A DNA stretch of 64,000 nucleotides from Allomyces arbusculus. Taxonomy: Eukaryota; Blastocladiomycota; Blastocladiomycetes; Blastocladiales; Blastocladiaceae. Position 1 is the first letter of the stretch; each line of letters starts with the position of its first letter. The stretch spans positions 1 to 64,000 of the forward strand of contig JADHYV010000059.1 of the NCBI GenBank assembly GCA_027604705.1, read 5' to 3'. The translations under genes were made by a program, and so were the position numbers. Of this stretch, positions 1-10,988 are shown one piece after another. Below the pieces are notes generated by a model. That model made no database searches, was not told the origin of the DNA, and was given only the letters and a program-made list of their open reading frames with translations.

Positions 1-585
1 GTTGGTGTCCATTGGTCTGGTGCGCGCACAGTTGTCGCGCGCCGCACGCAATACAGCATTGTTTCGCTGTTTGATACTGAAATTTAGAATAGAAATTGTT
101 GCACCAATGCATCAGAAGCACGCTTCTCTTGACTTCCTTGCCTCTATTGCATACGGCATGCAATCGCAGCGGTGCGCAAACGATCAAGGCCGCAAATGAT
201 TGTTCCCTTGCCAACTCTAATAACCAAGTTATCGAATGGCGACCGCAGGCCGGCCACAACGGCCGCTTGGTCATGGCTCGGTGGCGATTTACAGCTCCCT
301 CGTGACGCTCTCCACTTCATCATCAAAGCACTCGACAAGGTTGATCCAGACCACGCAGGCATGGTGGTCCATTGGATCGGTTTCTTTCAGATGGACTAAT
401 ACTTGTATGGGAAACAGTTTTTCGGTGTGACCCGACCTGATGCGGTTGCACATAACTGCGCACCGCGCGAAAAGCGCATAACCTCTGCAGTCACAGCCAA
501 ACACGACCTCGTCATTTATTAGCCTTGGACGCGCAGGACCAGCCGCGTCATGAGTCAACGATATCGGACAATTCAGCCGCATGCA
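1..585. other. no gene recognised, downstream of FLR1
   Basis: No convincing gene is seen. Open frames on both strands are short and mutually overlapping. If FLR1 once had the longer C-terminus seen in FLR8, its remains could lie here, but no clear LRR pattern could be read in any minus-strand frame. Confidence 0.4.
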
Positions 586-2041
586 TCACGGCTTGTTGTC
601 AGCTGGCTCTTTCAATGGGTTCCCAATCATTTCCAGAGAACGAAGCCCCGCTGGTAGATGAGCCGGCTTGCGTGTGCACTCGTTGAAGGGCAAAGGGAGT
701 CTGTGCAGAGTCGACGGCCAGGCGTTGGCCAAAAGCTCGAGATCCACATCGACAAGTGAACAGCTCTTGAGGCATAACGAGTGCAGACGTGGCGGCATGT
801 GCTGCACGAGAGCCTGCACGGCATCCGATTGGCCCATACCAGGCCATCGTTCAATGTGGAGGTCCTCGAGCGATACTGGTAAGCGCTTCAAGACTCGCGC
901 AAGGTTACTGCCGTTCGCCGTCGCGGCCTCCAGGGAAAGTCGGCGCAGAGTTGGTGTGATGGGGAGGCCGCGGCACATGGTCTCAGTCCAAGCTTTGAAC
1001 CGCACGATCAGCGCGTCGGTCGCTCGAGACAGAAACGCAACAATCGCTTCCAAGTCGTTGTCGCCACGATTATCGTAAAAATAAGCGCAGTCGAGATCAA
1101 GGAGTGCGACCGACACGGGGAAACTGGCAGCCAGTCGCGCTGCTATCTTAGAGTACTGGGAAAGGCATTCAACGTCAATGCGAGCGATACAAGGCCAGAC
1201 TGTGGTAATGCGTTCATAATGGTGTCAAGTTCCAGAAAGCCGAAGCAGTCAAGGCTCAAGTCCTTGAGGTTGGGGAGTCTCTGAATCACGCGAGCGAGCG
1301 TTTCACGAGCATTGACGGGAATTCCAGTTGTTTCCTCGGCATGCAGCTCCAACTTGGTCACGGAAGGGGGCAAATGTTCCAAGAGCACGCGAAGCGTAGT
1401 ACCGTCATCATCGGGGGAAAAACAACATCCATTGTGGTTATGCGACGCAAACTTGGCGGTATCAGTGCCGCGAAGCGGTGTGCCTCGAAAATTGAAGGCG
1501 CTGGAGTCAGATTTTGGAGTTCCAGTTCGACAAGTGTTGGCGGAAGCGTGGCAGTGCTCCAGAGACACTTGAGAATCATTGTCAAGCGTCGGCACTGCGG
1601 TGGAAGTGGAATTGCAGTATCGTTCATGTAAAAGTCGCGAATCTGGATCAGCGGCACGCGTAGAAGGGTCCAGGTGACTGAAGCGGTGACACGCTGGTCA
1701 TACAGTTGATTCGACACTGATGAGAGATTCAGGAAATGGCGGTCACTTGAGCGGAAGGGCAGCACTAGGCACACGTCCAGCCGATCTGATGCAGTGTCCA
1801 GCTGAGCAACGACAAATTGGCCCGGTTTGCGCCTTGGGAGGTCGACGATGTCCGGTAAGACAGGTCGGATCCGTTCCCAGCCCAAATGGACGTAGGATAG
1901 TCGGATCGCAGTTCGCAGGCATGGCGAGTAGAACGATGGTGCAGCAAGGGCAAGGTGCATCAACTCGTCCTGGGCGTAGACGCCCTTGAGGCTTTCGGCG
2001 ATGCGGAACAAAACAGTTTGCGGCAAGTTGTCGAGGGTCAT
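586..2041 (-). pseudogene. FLR1: broken F-box-like/LRR protein gene
   Basis: The start at 2041 reads MTLDNLPQTVLFRIAESL, the F-box-like opening shared with intact FLR8 and FLR10. It is followed by the family motifs LALAAPSFYSPCL and WTLLRVPLIQIR and then irregular LRRs such as LPPTLVELELQNL and MPPRLHSLCLKSCSL. Protein similarity passes through three reading frames. One shift lies near 1400-1410 (after VVFPPMM, resuming at LRVLLEHLPPSVTKLEL). The other lies near 1150-1165 (LTLNAF resuming at AARLAASFPVSVALLDLD). No donor/acceptor pair explains either change, so I read them as frameshifts. The frame stops at 586, earlier than in FLR8, so the C-terminus is also shortened. Sequencing error is the alternative explanation for the shifts. 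If ever active, the product would be an F-box/LRR type adaptor; that role is inferred from architecture. Confidence 0.8.
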
Positions 2042-2580
2042 TGCTGCTGCGTCGTGTTGGGGCAACAGGCATGCATGTCGTCCAAGGATGCAAAGACACA
2101 CAGCGCCAACTCAACAGCAGAGCCGAGGCGAATACTGTCATCCAATTTCGACTTGAGCTTGGACCACGACCTGCGCCTGAGTTTCCATATTCAATGCCTC
2201 TACGGCCAGCTTGACGTAAGAAATTTAGTCGGATCAATCATTAATAAGGACAGGGCGCCTTGTTTAAGCAGCCGCAATTGGCCCGTTTTCGTGGTGAGAG
2301 GAGAAAGGACGCTAAGACAAAGGCCCACGACATGGAGGTCGAGGACGAGCTTTATCTTTCATCTGAAGCACGACCAAGATGGGAGCCAGGAAGCGCAAGT
2401 TGCCAAAACCAGCACCCATTGTCGTGGTGGCCAATAGCCGTGGAAAGCATGGGCAAGATCCACTTGTTTGGAGCAGGGGCAGGAATGACAAAAAACCATT
2501 ATCAATTCTGTCGGAAAAGCTGAATTGTTTGCACTGAGCATGACAAAAGCCTCACATTTAATCACTCAAGACGCCATTCA
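2042..2580. other. no gene recognised between FLR1 and FLR2
   Basis: About 540 nt upstream of FLR1 and downstream of FLR2. No LRR-like or other recognisable translation was found on either strand. Confidence 0.4.
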
Positions 2581-3924
2581 TCACTTGAAAACCACATCAA
2601 ATTGCTCCTGCAGTTTCTCAACCACCGGAACGAGTCCCGTATTCCTGGAGTAGGGTGACCGTCACTTCAAGTACGCCTGTAGGGAGACCGAGTTCGGCAC
2701 ATGCTCCACCAGGATGGCTGCCATCCGCGCCTTTGGAGATCCTGGCGAAAGATCCAGCACCATCAGCGACAAAGGGAGTGCTTGCGTCATGCAACCAGAA
2801 CCTCGTCCGCAACGAATTTCCCAATATCAATAGCCATGACGCGGATGCCAGTTGGCACGTGCGGAAGGATTGTATCGAATCCGTTGCGCGATAGGTCCAG
2901 TCGACGAAGTGTGTCCGGGAGCACAAGGCTGCGAAAAGGTTGGGCGCTCACGTCGCATTTGATCAGCGCGAGATCGGTCAGTCGCGGCGGCATGTGCGCT
3001 TGGAGCACTGCCAGCGCCTGTTCAGGGATAGAGTGCCCGACCAGATCAAGCGTCGCAAGTGAGGCCGGGAGGCGAGAAAAGAAGTAGACAAGATGGTCGG
3101 CGATTTGCGGCGAGCAGCCCGGATCTGACCACACAGAGCGCACGCAGGATCGGAGCAAGAGACGCCGTCCTGGCCGTCTCTTCACTCCACTGCGGAATCG
3201 CAAGAACAAGGCTCTGGGTCGCGATGGGAAAGCGTGTTGGAACAAAGTTGGCTCGCAATTTCATATTGCCAACGGTCGTGGGCTATCCAACAGCAAAACG
3301 CACCAGGTCCTGGTCAGCCTCGTTATCTCGTGCCAGTTTTCGTCGTAACAAACCAGCTGCAGCAATTCCAAGTTCAGCGTGGCGAGCGTGGCGAGAGTGT
3401 CCCGTGGCAGCGCTCAAATGACCTCTTCCACGCCCGTGATGCCGTACACTACCAGCTCAAACGACACGAGCCCTGGAAGTCGACAGATAAGCGAAGCGAG
3501 CTGCGGCAGCGCAGTAAACGGCTTTTTATTGTCCATGGCGCAAACTGCAAGCGTCGTGAGTGTCGAGAGGACAATCGAAGAGTGTCTCATCCATCCGCTC
3601 CGAGTCTCCGTCAGGGAACGTGCTCTTCAGAGAAAAGCTGTGTAGTCGTGGGAGATCAGCAATGACATGGCGCACAACGTCAACCGGTGGTGCAAAACAA
3701 TTCCCCAGGTCGAGCTTGACCAAGGACCGCGGCAAGGCGAGCTCATCCCATCGATTGAATACCTCCCGGTCGAGACGAAATGAGCGGCAGTTTGGCGGTA
3801 CGACAAAACGCGGCTTGATCTCGTTCACCCTGGCATGCCAAACTTGGGACCAGGGAACCCGTACCAGCGACCAATGGCGCGACGCGACTTGTCCATACAG
3901 ATAATCACTCAGAGGCTGCTTCAA
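2581..3924 (-). pseudogene. FLR2: 5'-truncated, frameshifted LRR gene
   Basis: Homology to the FLR family starts inside the linker region (HWSLVRVPWSQV near 3850), so the F-box-like N-terminus is missing. The LRR part continues through several frames: LPRSLVKLDLGNCF, then SLAPILRALCVV near 3150, then LPASLATLDLVGHSIPEQ and MPPRLTDLALIKCDV, then LPDTLRRLDLSRNGF. The C-terminal helix block reads VLDLSPGSPKARMAAILVEH near 2740 and ends with KLQEQFDVVFK and a stop at 2581. At least three frame changes and internal stops separate these pieces. The 5' boundary near 3930 meets unrelated sequence. Its 3' blocks are closest to those of FLR4 and FLR3 within this window. Confidence 0.75.
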
Positions 3925-4189
3925 TGCACTCTTGGGTGAGTGTGGCGAGGGACTCCACGAGCGGTCCGCTCAGCGCGGCGGTAGATCCATGACTTCCGAG
4001 ACCGACCCCTCGAGAGCAGTCGTTCGAGCCGCGAGAATACTTTCATTTTTCAACATCAAAGGCATGTTCTGTTCGACCACATCCCGAACCTCAGCCAGCT
4101 GCTGAAGAGGTGTTTCAGGCTGGTCGGCCATGATGCCAAACGTGATGCAAAATCCGCGAACAACACCAACCATGGACAGGTACAACGCC

Positions 4190-4385
4190 GAAGCAACGCT
4201 AACCAGCGCAAACGAGAAACCGCGCCAACAAGAATTAGGTACGACGAGATACCGCGCCACAGGACAACGAGAACCGGCGTAAACGAGAAACAACGCCAAC
4301 GAGAACAGGCGCAACGGGAACCAACGCCAACGAGAACAGGCGTCACGAGATCCAGCGCCAACGAGAACCGGCGCATTACAACCGT
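4190..4385. repeat. degenerate minisatellite, CGCCAACGAGAACC-like unit
   Basis: On the plus strand, variants of a 16-22 nt unit built on CGCCAACGAGAACNGG recur about eight to ten times with indels, for example at 4290, 4330 and 4360. Units are too diverged for recent expansion. Confidence 0.6.
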
Positions 4386-4476
4386 GGAAGCCCAGCGCCC
4401 GAACGCACACTTCCAACACCAGTCCGCTACTTGAAGGAACAAACCGAGAAGACGCTACCAGTTGAACGACCGGGAC

Positions 4477-4530
4477 GAGCCTGGCTGATACTTCGGGAGG
4501 ATTGAGCCTGGCTGATACTTCGGGAGGATT
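4477..4530. repeat. perfect 27-bp tandem duplication
   Basis: Two identical adjacent 27-bp units (4477-4503 and 4504-4530), each beginning GAGCCTGGCTGATACTTCGG. Identity suggests a recent duplication. On the minus strand it is in frame and repeats NPPEVSARL. Confidence 0.9.
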
Positions 4531-4760
4531 GCGTGAAGATATACTGAACATAGCAGCATCCTTCTTATGTAGGAAGGACGCCTCACACGATGCGCCTAAT
4601 GAGAGCCACGTGTTGGCAGGGCGCAAGCGGGGGGCGCTTGCATATGCTCAATGCTGCAACAGCACCAGTGGGTGAACAAGTTCACACCGCGCGGTTAACA
4701 ATCGTCAGCCCCATTCCAGTCAATGAGCATGATCCTGCATGGCCGGGGGCCAAACAATGG

Positions 4761-4990
4761 TCAAGTCACCTTTACTTCTTGCGATACTCGGCAGCTCAGG
4801 GTAATAATCCTGTTCGAAATGTCCCGCTTGCGAAGCGTTTGTTGGAGAGCAGAGACATGGAAATTCGGAGCAGTGTCAAGCACAAATGTCGCCAGTTGCT
4901 GCGGCATATGCGCCTGGAGCACTGTCAGTGCTGGACGATGGGGCGGAGAGAAAAGGTTCCTTTGTTGTTTACATGACTGAAGATACAGCA
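4761..4990 (-). pseudogene. FLR3: LRR C-terminal fragment
   Basis: The minus strand reads ALTVLQAHMPQQLATFVL and then HVSALQQTLRKRDISNRI. These align with the FLR2 blocks ALAVLQAHMPPRLTDLAL and LVLPDTLRRLDLSRNGF. Only this part of a copy is present. It lies just 3' of FLR4 in the same orientation, so it may be a tandem-duplication remnant of an FLR4-like gene. Confidence 0.65.
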
Positions 4991-5075
4991 GCTGGCGAGA
5001 GAAGGGGTCGAGAGCCGCCCGTCTTGCTTGAATGGACTGGTTGTCAGCCATTTAGCTCATTGCTCCTCAACACAT

Positions 5076-5907
5076 TCAATTCCACGCCACATCAAACCGC
5101 TCCTGCAGCTTCTCCACGACCGGAAATAGCTCGTCATAGTTGTCATATGTTGCTTCACGTGCACTTGCAGAGCCAGTGCAGCCGGGATGTGTTCCACCAG
5201 AACAGCGGCCAATTGAACTGTTGGTACATCCGGCGATAGATCCAACACGCGAAGCGTTTCCGGTAGCGCTTGCGCCCAGGCAGCCACGGCCTCGTCTGCA
5301 ATGCCATCCTCAAACTCAAAGATCAGAAGGTGGACGCCGTACGGAATGCGCGGCAGATCCGTGATGAATGCGTTGCCCAACAGGTCGAGTGTGCAAAGCG
5401 TCAGTGGTAGGACCAGGTCGCGGACCCATGCCGTCGGCAAGTCATAGTTAGTTAAACAGCGCGAGCGTCAAGAGTTTCGGCGGCATGTGGGCCTCGAGCA
5501 CCGCCAAAACTGCCGCCGACATGGAAAAGCGTAATCGACGAGCTCAAGCGTCACGAGCGAGGCAGGAAGACGTGATAACAAGTGGGCGAAGTCGTCATTT
5601 TGCCACAGAAAACTCTCTGGGAAGGACTCAAGCCGCCGCAGAGCGCGTAGTGTAGGTGCCAGCGGGGCTGACTTGGCCAACCTGGGCCGCTGTCATGCAT
5701 ACCCCCCAAGGAGCGCAGCAACGCTGTACGAATGGCGACGCGAAGACTAGGTGCATACAGCTCCGGAGCCGGAGCCGCCAGTGCAAGATGCACCGGCGCG
5801 GCGCGGTCATCTGGCCCTCCAAGTGACAATTCGGCGACCCGGATCAGGACATCGTACGGGAGCTCGTCGAGGGGCTTTGGGTTGGATGGCTGCCGTAGGC
5901 CAGTCAT
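5076..5907 (-). pseudogene. FLR4: internally deleted F-box-like/LRR gene
   Basis: The start at 5907 gives an F-box-like N-terminus (LDELPYDVLIRVAEL, then APVHLALAAPAPELYAPSL). The linker and most LRRs are absent. After about 75 residues homology jumps to late repeats (LAPTLRALRRLE near 5650; LPASLVTLELVDYAFP near 5550) in a different frame. It then runs to LTLCTLDLLGNAF, LPETLRVLDLSPDV and the C-terminal helix LQERFDVAWN, with a stop at 5076. Total length is about 830 bp, against about 1500-1900 bp for intact copies. So there is a large internal deletion plus at least three frame changes. The C-terminal block AAVLVEHIPAALALQVHVK is very close to that of FLR2, which marks the two as a subgroup. 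Confidence 0.8.
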
Positions 5908-6324
5908 GGCGCAGGCTGCGACATATAAGAGTTGATGGATCGGTCGTCCTTGGGTCAGAAGGTCGTGAACGCAAGTGGAAGCAAGTGAATGCGTTCAGGA
6001 CGATCGCGCGAGCAACGCGGTCACGTCTCGCAGATCTGCTGTCACGTCCGCCGACACCAATCGACGCTCAACAACAAGAACACTCCTTCGCATCGTCTGC
6101 TGCACTAACAATCGGCCTTGCAAACTTGCCTGCAACAACTTGGCTGTCCTCGAAAGGCAGAACGGGAGTGAAACAGGCGCGTTTGTTGCAAATAATACCT
6201 ATCAATATTACCTGATATCCTCCTCCCTCGCCATACGCGTTGACGCCAGTCCCCTCCACTCCTCTCCGCTGCAGTCCCATCCCACTCCTCCCGCCAGTCC
6301 ACCCTCTCCAGTCGTCCCACGCAC
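5908..6324. other. intergenic, FLR4 upstream and phosphodiesterase 3' flank
   Basis: No gene is recognised. It would hold the FLR4 promoter and the 3' flank of the phosphodiesterase gene. A short AT-rich patch (CCTATCAATATTACC) lies at about 6200. Confidence 0.4.
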
Positions 6325-9300
6325 TCACGGCGCCGCGCCCGCAGCGCGGACGTTGCGCGCATCCTGGTCCGCGTTCTCGCGCGTCTCGGCAGGCATCCCC
6401 GGCAACCGCGGCAGCGCAAACTTGCACACGGTCGGCACGTTGGTGAAGATGGGCGGGAACGAGCTCACATCGAGCGGGCGCGTCGCCGAGTCGATCAGGT
6501 AGTCGGGTGTCGGGATGCTCGAAATTTCGAGCGCGGTGCCGGCGGGAGGGTCTTGGAAACTAAGCGAGAACGGCGCGTGTACAATCAGTACGTGGTTGAG
6601 GGAGGAGGGGAAATGGAGGGAGGAAACATACGCCTTCCAGAACTCGCGGTTCGCCGTAATATTCTCGACGGCCTTGAACGTGCCGTCCTCGTTCATATAC
6701 TGGTCCCAGACCTCGTAGAGCGGGAGGACAATGAAATCAATGAACGCGACCTGGCATTTCGCGATCCCCGGGTTGTAACGGTCCATAAACCCAGAAATCG
6801 GCAACCCACGCGCCCGCTCGGCGTCACCCTGCAGGTAAAACTCCTGGATGACGAGCTCGGTCCACTTTTGCGCGAGCGGCGCGATCTTGGTTGGGTTCGA
6901 CACGTCGGCGCACTTGATGGCAATCTCCATAAGCAGTGTCCGGTCCTTGCCGTCCTGCACGTTGATCCCTTGCCCGGCCACCTTGTTCTTAAACTTGGTC
7001 ACAAACTCGAAGTGCATCGACATGTCCGTGGCCAGTACCATGCGCACAATGCACTGCCGAATATGCTTGACGGTGGCCGGCGGCAGCGCGGCCAGGAAAT
7101 TGCACTCGTCGTTGGTGAGCAGCCACTCGAACGCGCGCGCGCAGTGGTGCGACTCGAGCACGGCCTGGTCATTGTATCGCACGGACAGCACGTTGCGCGC
7201 CTCGATCAAGAACGCATTATTCACGCCCGGATGGTCAACGTCGTGGACGCACGCCGCCAAAATGCACGCGAGCCGTTCCTCGACGGAAATCAAGTCAGCC
7301 ATGCCGAGCACGCTCAAAAAATAGTGGATCGTTTGCGTCACGTCGGTTGCGTGAATCGAGTTGTGGTACGGGTTGATCCGGTACCCGGCCTCGATCTGGC
7401 GCAAGAACGCATTGACTTTGCCCGCATCGAACCGGAACGCCGACCAGAAATCGTACCGCCCAAACAGGTGGTGCGCGAGCGCCGCGAGCGGGTGGCCGTT
7501 GGTCAATTGCGCGAGCTCGAAGCAGTTGAAGTCCCACGACTCGGATTGCTGCAGGACGGCCTGGATCTGCGCGTCGTTCGGCAAGACGGGCTTGTAGATG
7601 ATTTCCGGGATCGCCGCGGGCATCCCACCGATCCCGCCCGCGCCGCTGCCGCCGCCGCCGCTGGTGCCGCCGCCGGTCGCGCCGGGCACGGCCGTCGTCG
7701 ACGCCGTCACGGACCCGGCCGTGGCCGCCGGTAAATCCTGGGTGCTGGCGGCGGCGACTGGGTTCAAGTCGGGCGACGGCTGCGTCTCCTTGGTCTGGAA
7801 CATGTTATCGAGCCAGGTGCGCACGTCCGTGTCGATATGTTCCTTGAACGCGTTGAGGTCGACGTGGAACAGCTTGTTCGACGAGAGAATGCCAATCACA
7901 TAGTCGAGCGACTCGATGACTTCCGGGTCCATGGCGGCCTTGGCCTGGATCCCCTTGATGATCTGAATCACCTTGGTGATGGGCGAGTCGAGGTCCAGGT
8001 CGACCTCGGTCTTGAGCGCCTTGAGCTTGTCCTGCAACTCGGCATTCGCGGCCTGCAGCTTTTGCATGCGCCGCTGCCGGTCGATCAAAAAGTAGGCGTA
8101 GCGCTTGATGAACCGCTGCAGCATGAACAGCGCCGACTGCAATAGCAGCATGAAGAGCAGGAACGTGCCCTCGGCCGCGACGTTGATCGTAATCGGCGCG
8201 AGCTCCGACATGATCGCGCCCGAGGTCGCGTTGAACACGTTGATGGGCGACGCCGACCACATGAGCCCCATGGCCGCAAGCACGTAGACGGCCAGCATGC
8301 ACAGCGACGACCCGAGAATATGCAGCCGCAAGCTCGACGCGCCGCACTGCATGTTGATGACCATGAGCGAAATGAACCAGAGTACCGAAAAAAGAATGTG
8401 GCCCTCGCGCGCGAGCAGGCAAAACTCGAAAAACGGCACAAACGACAGGTAGAGGGGCACGAGCGAGTATTGGTTGACGGCGTAGATGATGCGCGACAGC
8501 TGCGTGATCGTGAAAACGGTCGCGAAATCTATGGGTTGCGCGAGTCAGAAAGAGGAACCTTGCGAGCGATGAAATGATTTGGAAAAACATACAGAACGAT
8601 ATGGTCACAGGCCGCGTCGACCCAACCCAGCCCACGGCGTAGCCAATGAAGAGCAGGCAGCCGTACCACAGGTAGTGGAAGGGCATTTGGAGCGTGATGC
8701 TGCCGACAAGCGGCTCAAACGTGTCCTCGGCCGTGCCCACCTTGGAGACGGGACGTGACGGGTTCCTAGCGTGCCGTGGTGAGGTCAGCATCCCACGAAC
8801 TGTTCCTCATTACTCTGACAATTAAAGAACTTACGACGTGTTACTCGCACTCGTCAATACCGTGCTCAGCCGCGCGCGCGGGCCGCTGTTCCCGCCTGGC
8901 CCGACGGGCACTGACGCGGCCTTACCGTGCTGCGTGCGTGACAGGCTCTGCATGGGCGCCGGTGCACCTGCGAGCCCGCGGTTGCGCTTCGAGTGCGTGC
9001 TCGAGTAACTCATGACACTCGCGCGGCGTCGGACCGTCATTGTCGCGAGGGGGTGCACTGGGCGACCGCCCGCGGCGGGAGCCGGTTGACCGGGCGTGTA
9101 GAACGGTGCCGTGAGCGACATGGTGGATCCGGCGCGGCCCGGAGCGTTAGCCACGGGGAAGGCGTTCTCGCCAGACTGCTGGATGACGGACGAGTTGGAC
9201 TGCATGACAGATCGCGACCCAGCGACGGTCGGGCGCGATCCGGTGCCCGCAGGCGCGGGGGCGGCGGCCGTGCGCGAAAAAGTGCTGTTCCCGCCGGTCG

Positions 9301-9757
9301 CTGCCGCAGCCGCGTTATTGCCTGCGTTACTGGTGGGTGCCCGTTCGCCGCCCGCGTGCCCCGCTGCCGCAATCCGCGACGACGGTGTCGGTGATGGAGC
9401 CGCGTCGAGCAACGTCGAGTCGCCGTGCGCTTGCGAGGGCGGTGGGGTCGGGTTTCCGCGCGCGGGCGCGTTCGGGCCGACCGAATGCAACAGCGTGCGC
9501 TGGTACATGTCGCGCTCCTTGCGCAGTTCCTTGACGTACTCGGAAGGGTACTGGTACCGCTCCATCGACCCGGACCCGGATCTCGGGCCTAGATGGCTGG
9601 CGCCGTTGACGGTGGGGTCGCTTGCGTCCGGGAGGGCCGGATTTCTTGATGCACTCTCGCCATTGACCGCGTGCGGACCGCCGGCAGCACCGGGACCAGG
9701 GCCGGGACCGTTGGCGCTGGGGCCTGCGGCGAACGAGGCGCGGCCCTGTGGGCTCAT
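6325..9757 (-). CDS. membrane-anchored class I cyclic nucleotide phosphodiesterase
   Basis: Four exons are inferred: 9757-8835, 8765-8593, 8528-6632 and 6559-6325. The introns are 69, 64 and 72 nt with GTAAGT/GTATGT donors and TAG acceptors, giving about 1075 aa. Residues 1-310 are a Ser/Ala/Gly-rich, presumably disordered tail. About 330-510 holds five or so hydrophobic segments (e.g. YLWYGCLLFIGYAVGWV, LHILGSSLCMLAVYVLAA). Next comes a coiled coil (RRMQKLQAANAELQDKLKAL), a Gly-rich linker, and the catalytic domain from about 690. The domain has the class I metal-site signatures: HNSIHATDVTQ (about 754), CVHDVDHPGVNN (about 796) and KCADVSNPTK (about 925). Known role of the family: hydrolysis of 3',5'-cAMP and/or cGMP to 5'-nucleotides, here expected at a membrane. 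Substrate preference cannot be read from the sequence. The last intron is in frame without a stop, so retention would add 24 residues. The first ATG in frame is at 9757. Confidence 0.93.
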
Positions 9758-9984
9758 TACGGAGAGCGATCGGGTGCGAGAACGCGGGCTGGAAGCAGCG
9801 CGGCACGGTCGCTGTCGGAAAAAGCGGGGTCCCGGCACGTTCGTACGGCGCCCGCAGGTCCCGCGCGATCAAGAATTGCAGTCGAGCGGCGGTAGGCGAG
9901 CTCGCAAAAGAGATTGCAGCAAGTCGTGGCACTTGAGGGTGCGGACGAAGCAGAGGTAGCGCGTCGGCGCCGCACAAGTTAGCG

Positions 9985-10035
9985 CGTCTTGGACCGTCTT
10001 GGACCGTCTTGGACCCGTCTTGGTCTGTCTTGACG
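9985..10035. repeat. 10-bp tandem repeat CGTCTTGGAC upstream of the phosphodiesterase
   Basis: Three exact head-to-tail copies of CGTCTTGGAC (9985-10014) are followed by two degenerate ones to 10035. It lies about 230 bp upstream of the phosphodiesterase start, on the promoter side. A regulatory role is possible but unsupported. Confidence 0.8.
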
Positions 10036-10159
10036 TTTGGGAGAGTCGGTCTGTGCCTTGGAGTCCCTGCCCAAGCAAGGTCAAGTCAGTCAAAGAGTCA
10101 GGTGGGCTTACGTAAATCTTGCATTTTCAATTTAACTCATCAACGAGGATATTGGCCAC

Positions 10160-10231
10160 GCGCCGGTAGTGTAGTGGTTAACATTCTTCCCTTCCAAGGA
10201 AGCGGCCCGGGTTCGAACCCCGGCCGGCGCA
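10160..10231 (+). tRNA. tRNA-Gly (anticodon TCC)
   Basis: A complete cloverleaf without intron. The 7-bp acceptor GCGCCGG pairs with CCGGCGC and the discriminator base is A. The anticodon stem CTTCC/GGAAG closes loop CTTCCAA with anticodon TCC, reading GGA glycine codons. The T arm contains GGTTCGAACCC. The internal A box (TAGTGTAGTGG, 10167-10177) and B box fit RNA polymerase III consensus. CCA is not encoded, as expected for a eukaryote. Confidence 0.96.
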
Positions 10232-10281
10232 TTGCAATTTCCCCATTAAATGCCTCGAGCTGGAGGAGTTGCTCCAACTTC

Positions 10282-10288
10282 TTTTTTT
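10282..10288 (+). terminator. T7 tract, probable Pol III terminator for tRNA-Gly
   Basis: The first run of four or more T on the sense strand after the tRNA is TTTTTTT, about 50 nt downstream. Pol III normally stops at such a tract; the 3' trailer would be longer than usual. Confidence 0.55.
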
Positions 10289-10988
10289 GTCACGATGAGG
10301 TTGCGTGGTCCGAAGTCAAGAAGTCTGCAACTTCGCACTGCCTCCTCATGTTGCCCTTGCGTTCTCCTTTTTGGTGCACCTGCCTTTTCAATTGAGCTGC
10401 CACCAGTCCCACCTCGTGGTCGCCACAAATGTATGGTGTCGCGCCAAGTAAGCTGCCTGCGATGATGCAACATGCAGGAAGGAGACCATGCGCAAGTGTG
10501 CGTATGAACTTTTAGTTTATGTTGTTGGTCGTTGCTTTAATTCTAGTGATTTGGCGTTTAATCACCTTGTTCTGTGGCCCCGCCGCTCTTTTTGCCCAAG
10601 TCTGCCAAACCTGCCGTACCTGTTGCTCATGCAGCACATTTTTTGAGGATATGGGTTTGCTTTCGGTGTGTCATCCTTTCCCACTTTCTCTCCTCACGCT
10701 CACCCTTGCGGAAGTGCATTGGTGAGTCGCTCCGATCTTGGCTCCATTCTGGGTGAGCATCTACAGTGGAGACCCTCATGCCTTTCTCCTGTAATTTGTT
10801 TCCTTCTCTCGCGGTCCAAAGACTCCTAAAAGCTACAACGATTCATTATGGCCCCCCGACAGCCGATTTCGAAACAGTAAACACGCCCACGACACACACA
10901 TCCCACCCCTCCACCTCCCGCACCCGCACGCCGCGCTCGCCGAACCACGGCCGCCACCACGACCGCGACCGCGATCACGGACCCCAGC
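10289..10988. other. no gene recognised between tRNA-Gly and RPC6
   Basis: About 700 nt, partly pyrimidine-rich, with only short open frames on the plus strand. It includes the 3' flank of RPC6 (minus strand). Confidence 0.4.

Larger units (their letters stand above)
3970..4626 (-). other. unassigned long open frame of mixed repeat DNA
   Basis: An uninterrupted minus-strand frame of 218 codons that I cannot assign. Its 5' part carries a perfect 27-nt tandem duplication (NPPEVSARL twice). The middle is a degenerate minisatellite. The 3' part, starting MADQPETPLQQLAEVRDVVE, looks like a short amphipathic helix-rich segment. It lies exactly where FLR2 loses homology to its relatives. It might be part of an inserted mobile element or chance coding across repeats. 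I see no reverse transcriptase, integrase or transposase motif, and no clear terminal repeats or target-site duplication. Confidence 0.3.

Noticed and set aside
6325-9757. Rhodopsin-phosphodiesterase fusion
   Set aside because: The hydrophobic region has about five segments and no evident retinal-binding lysine motif in a seventh helix, so the rhodopsin reading is not supported.
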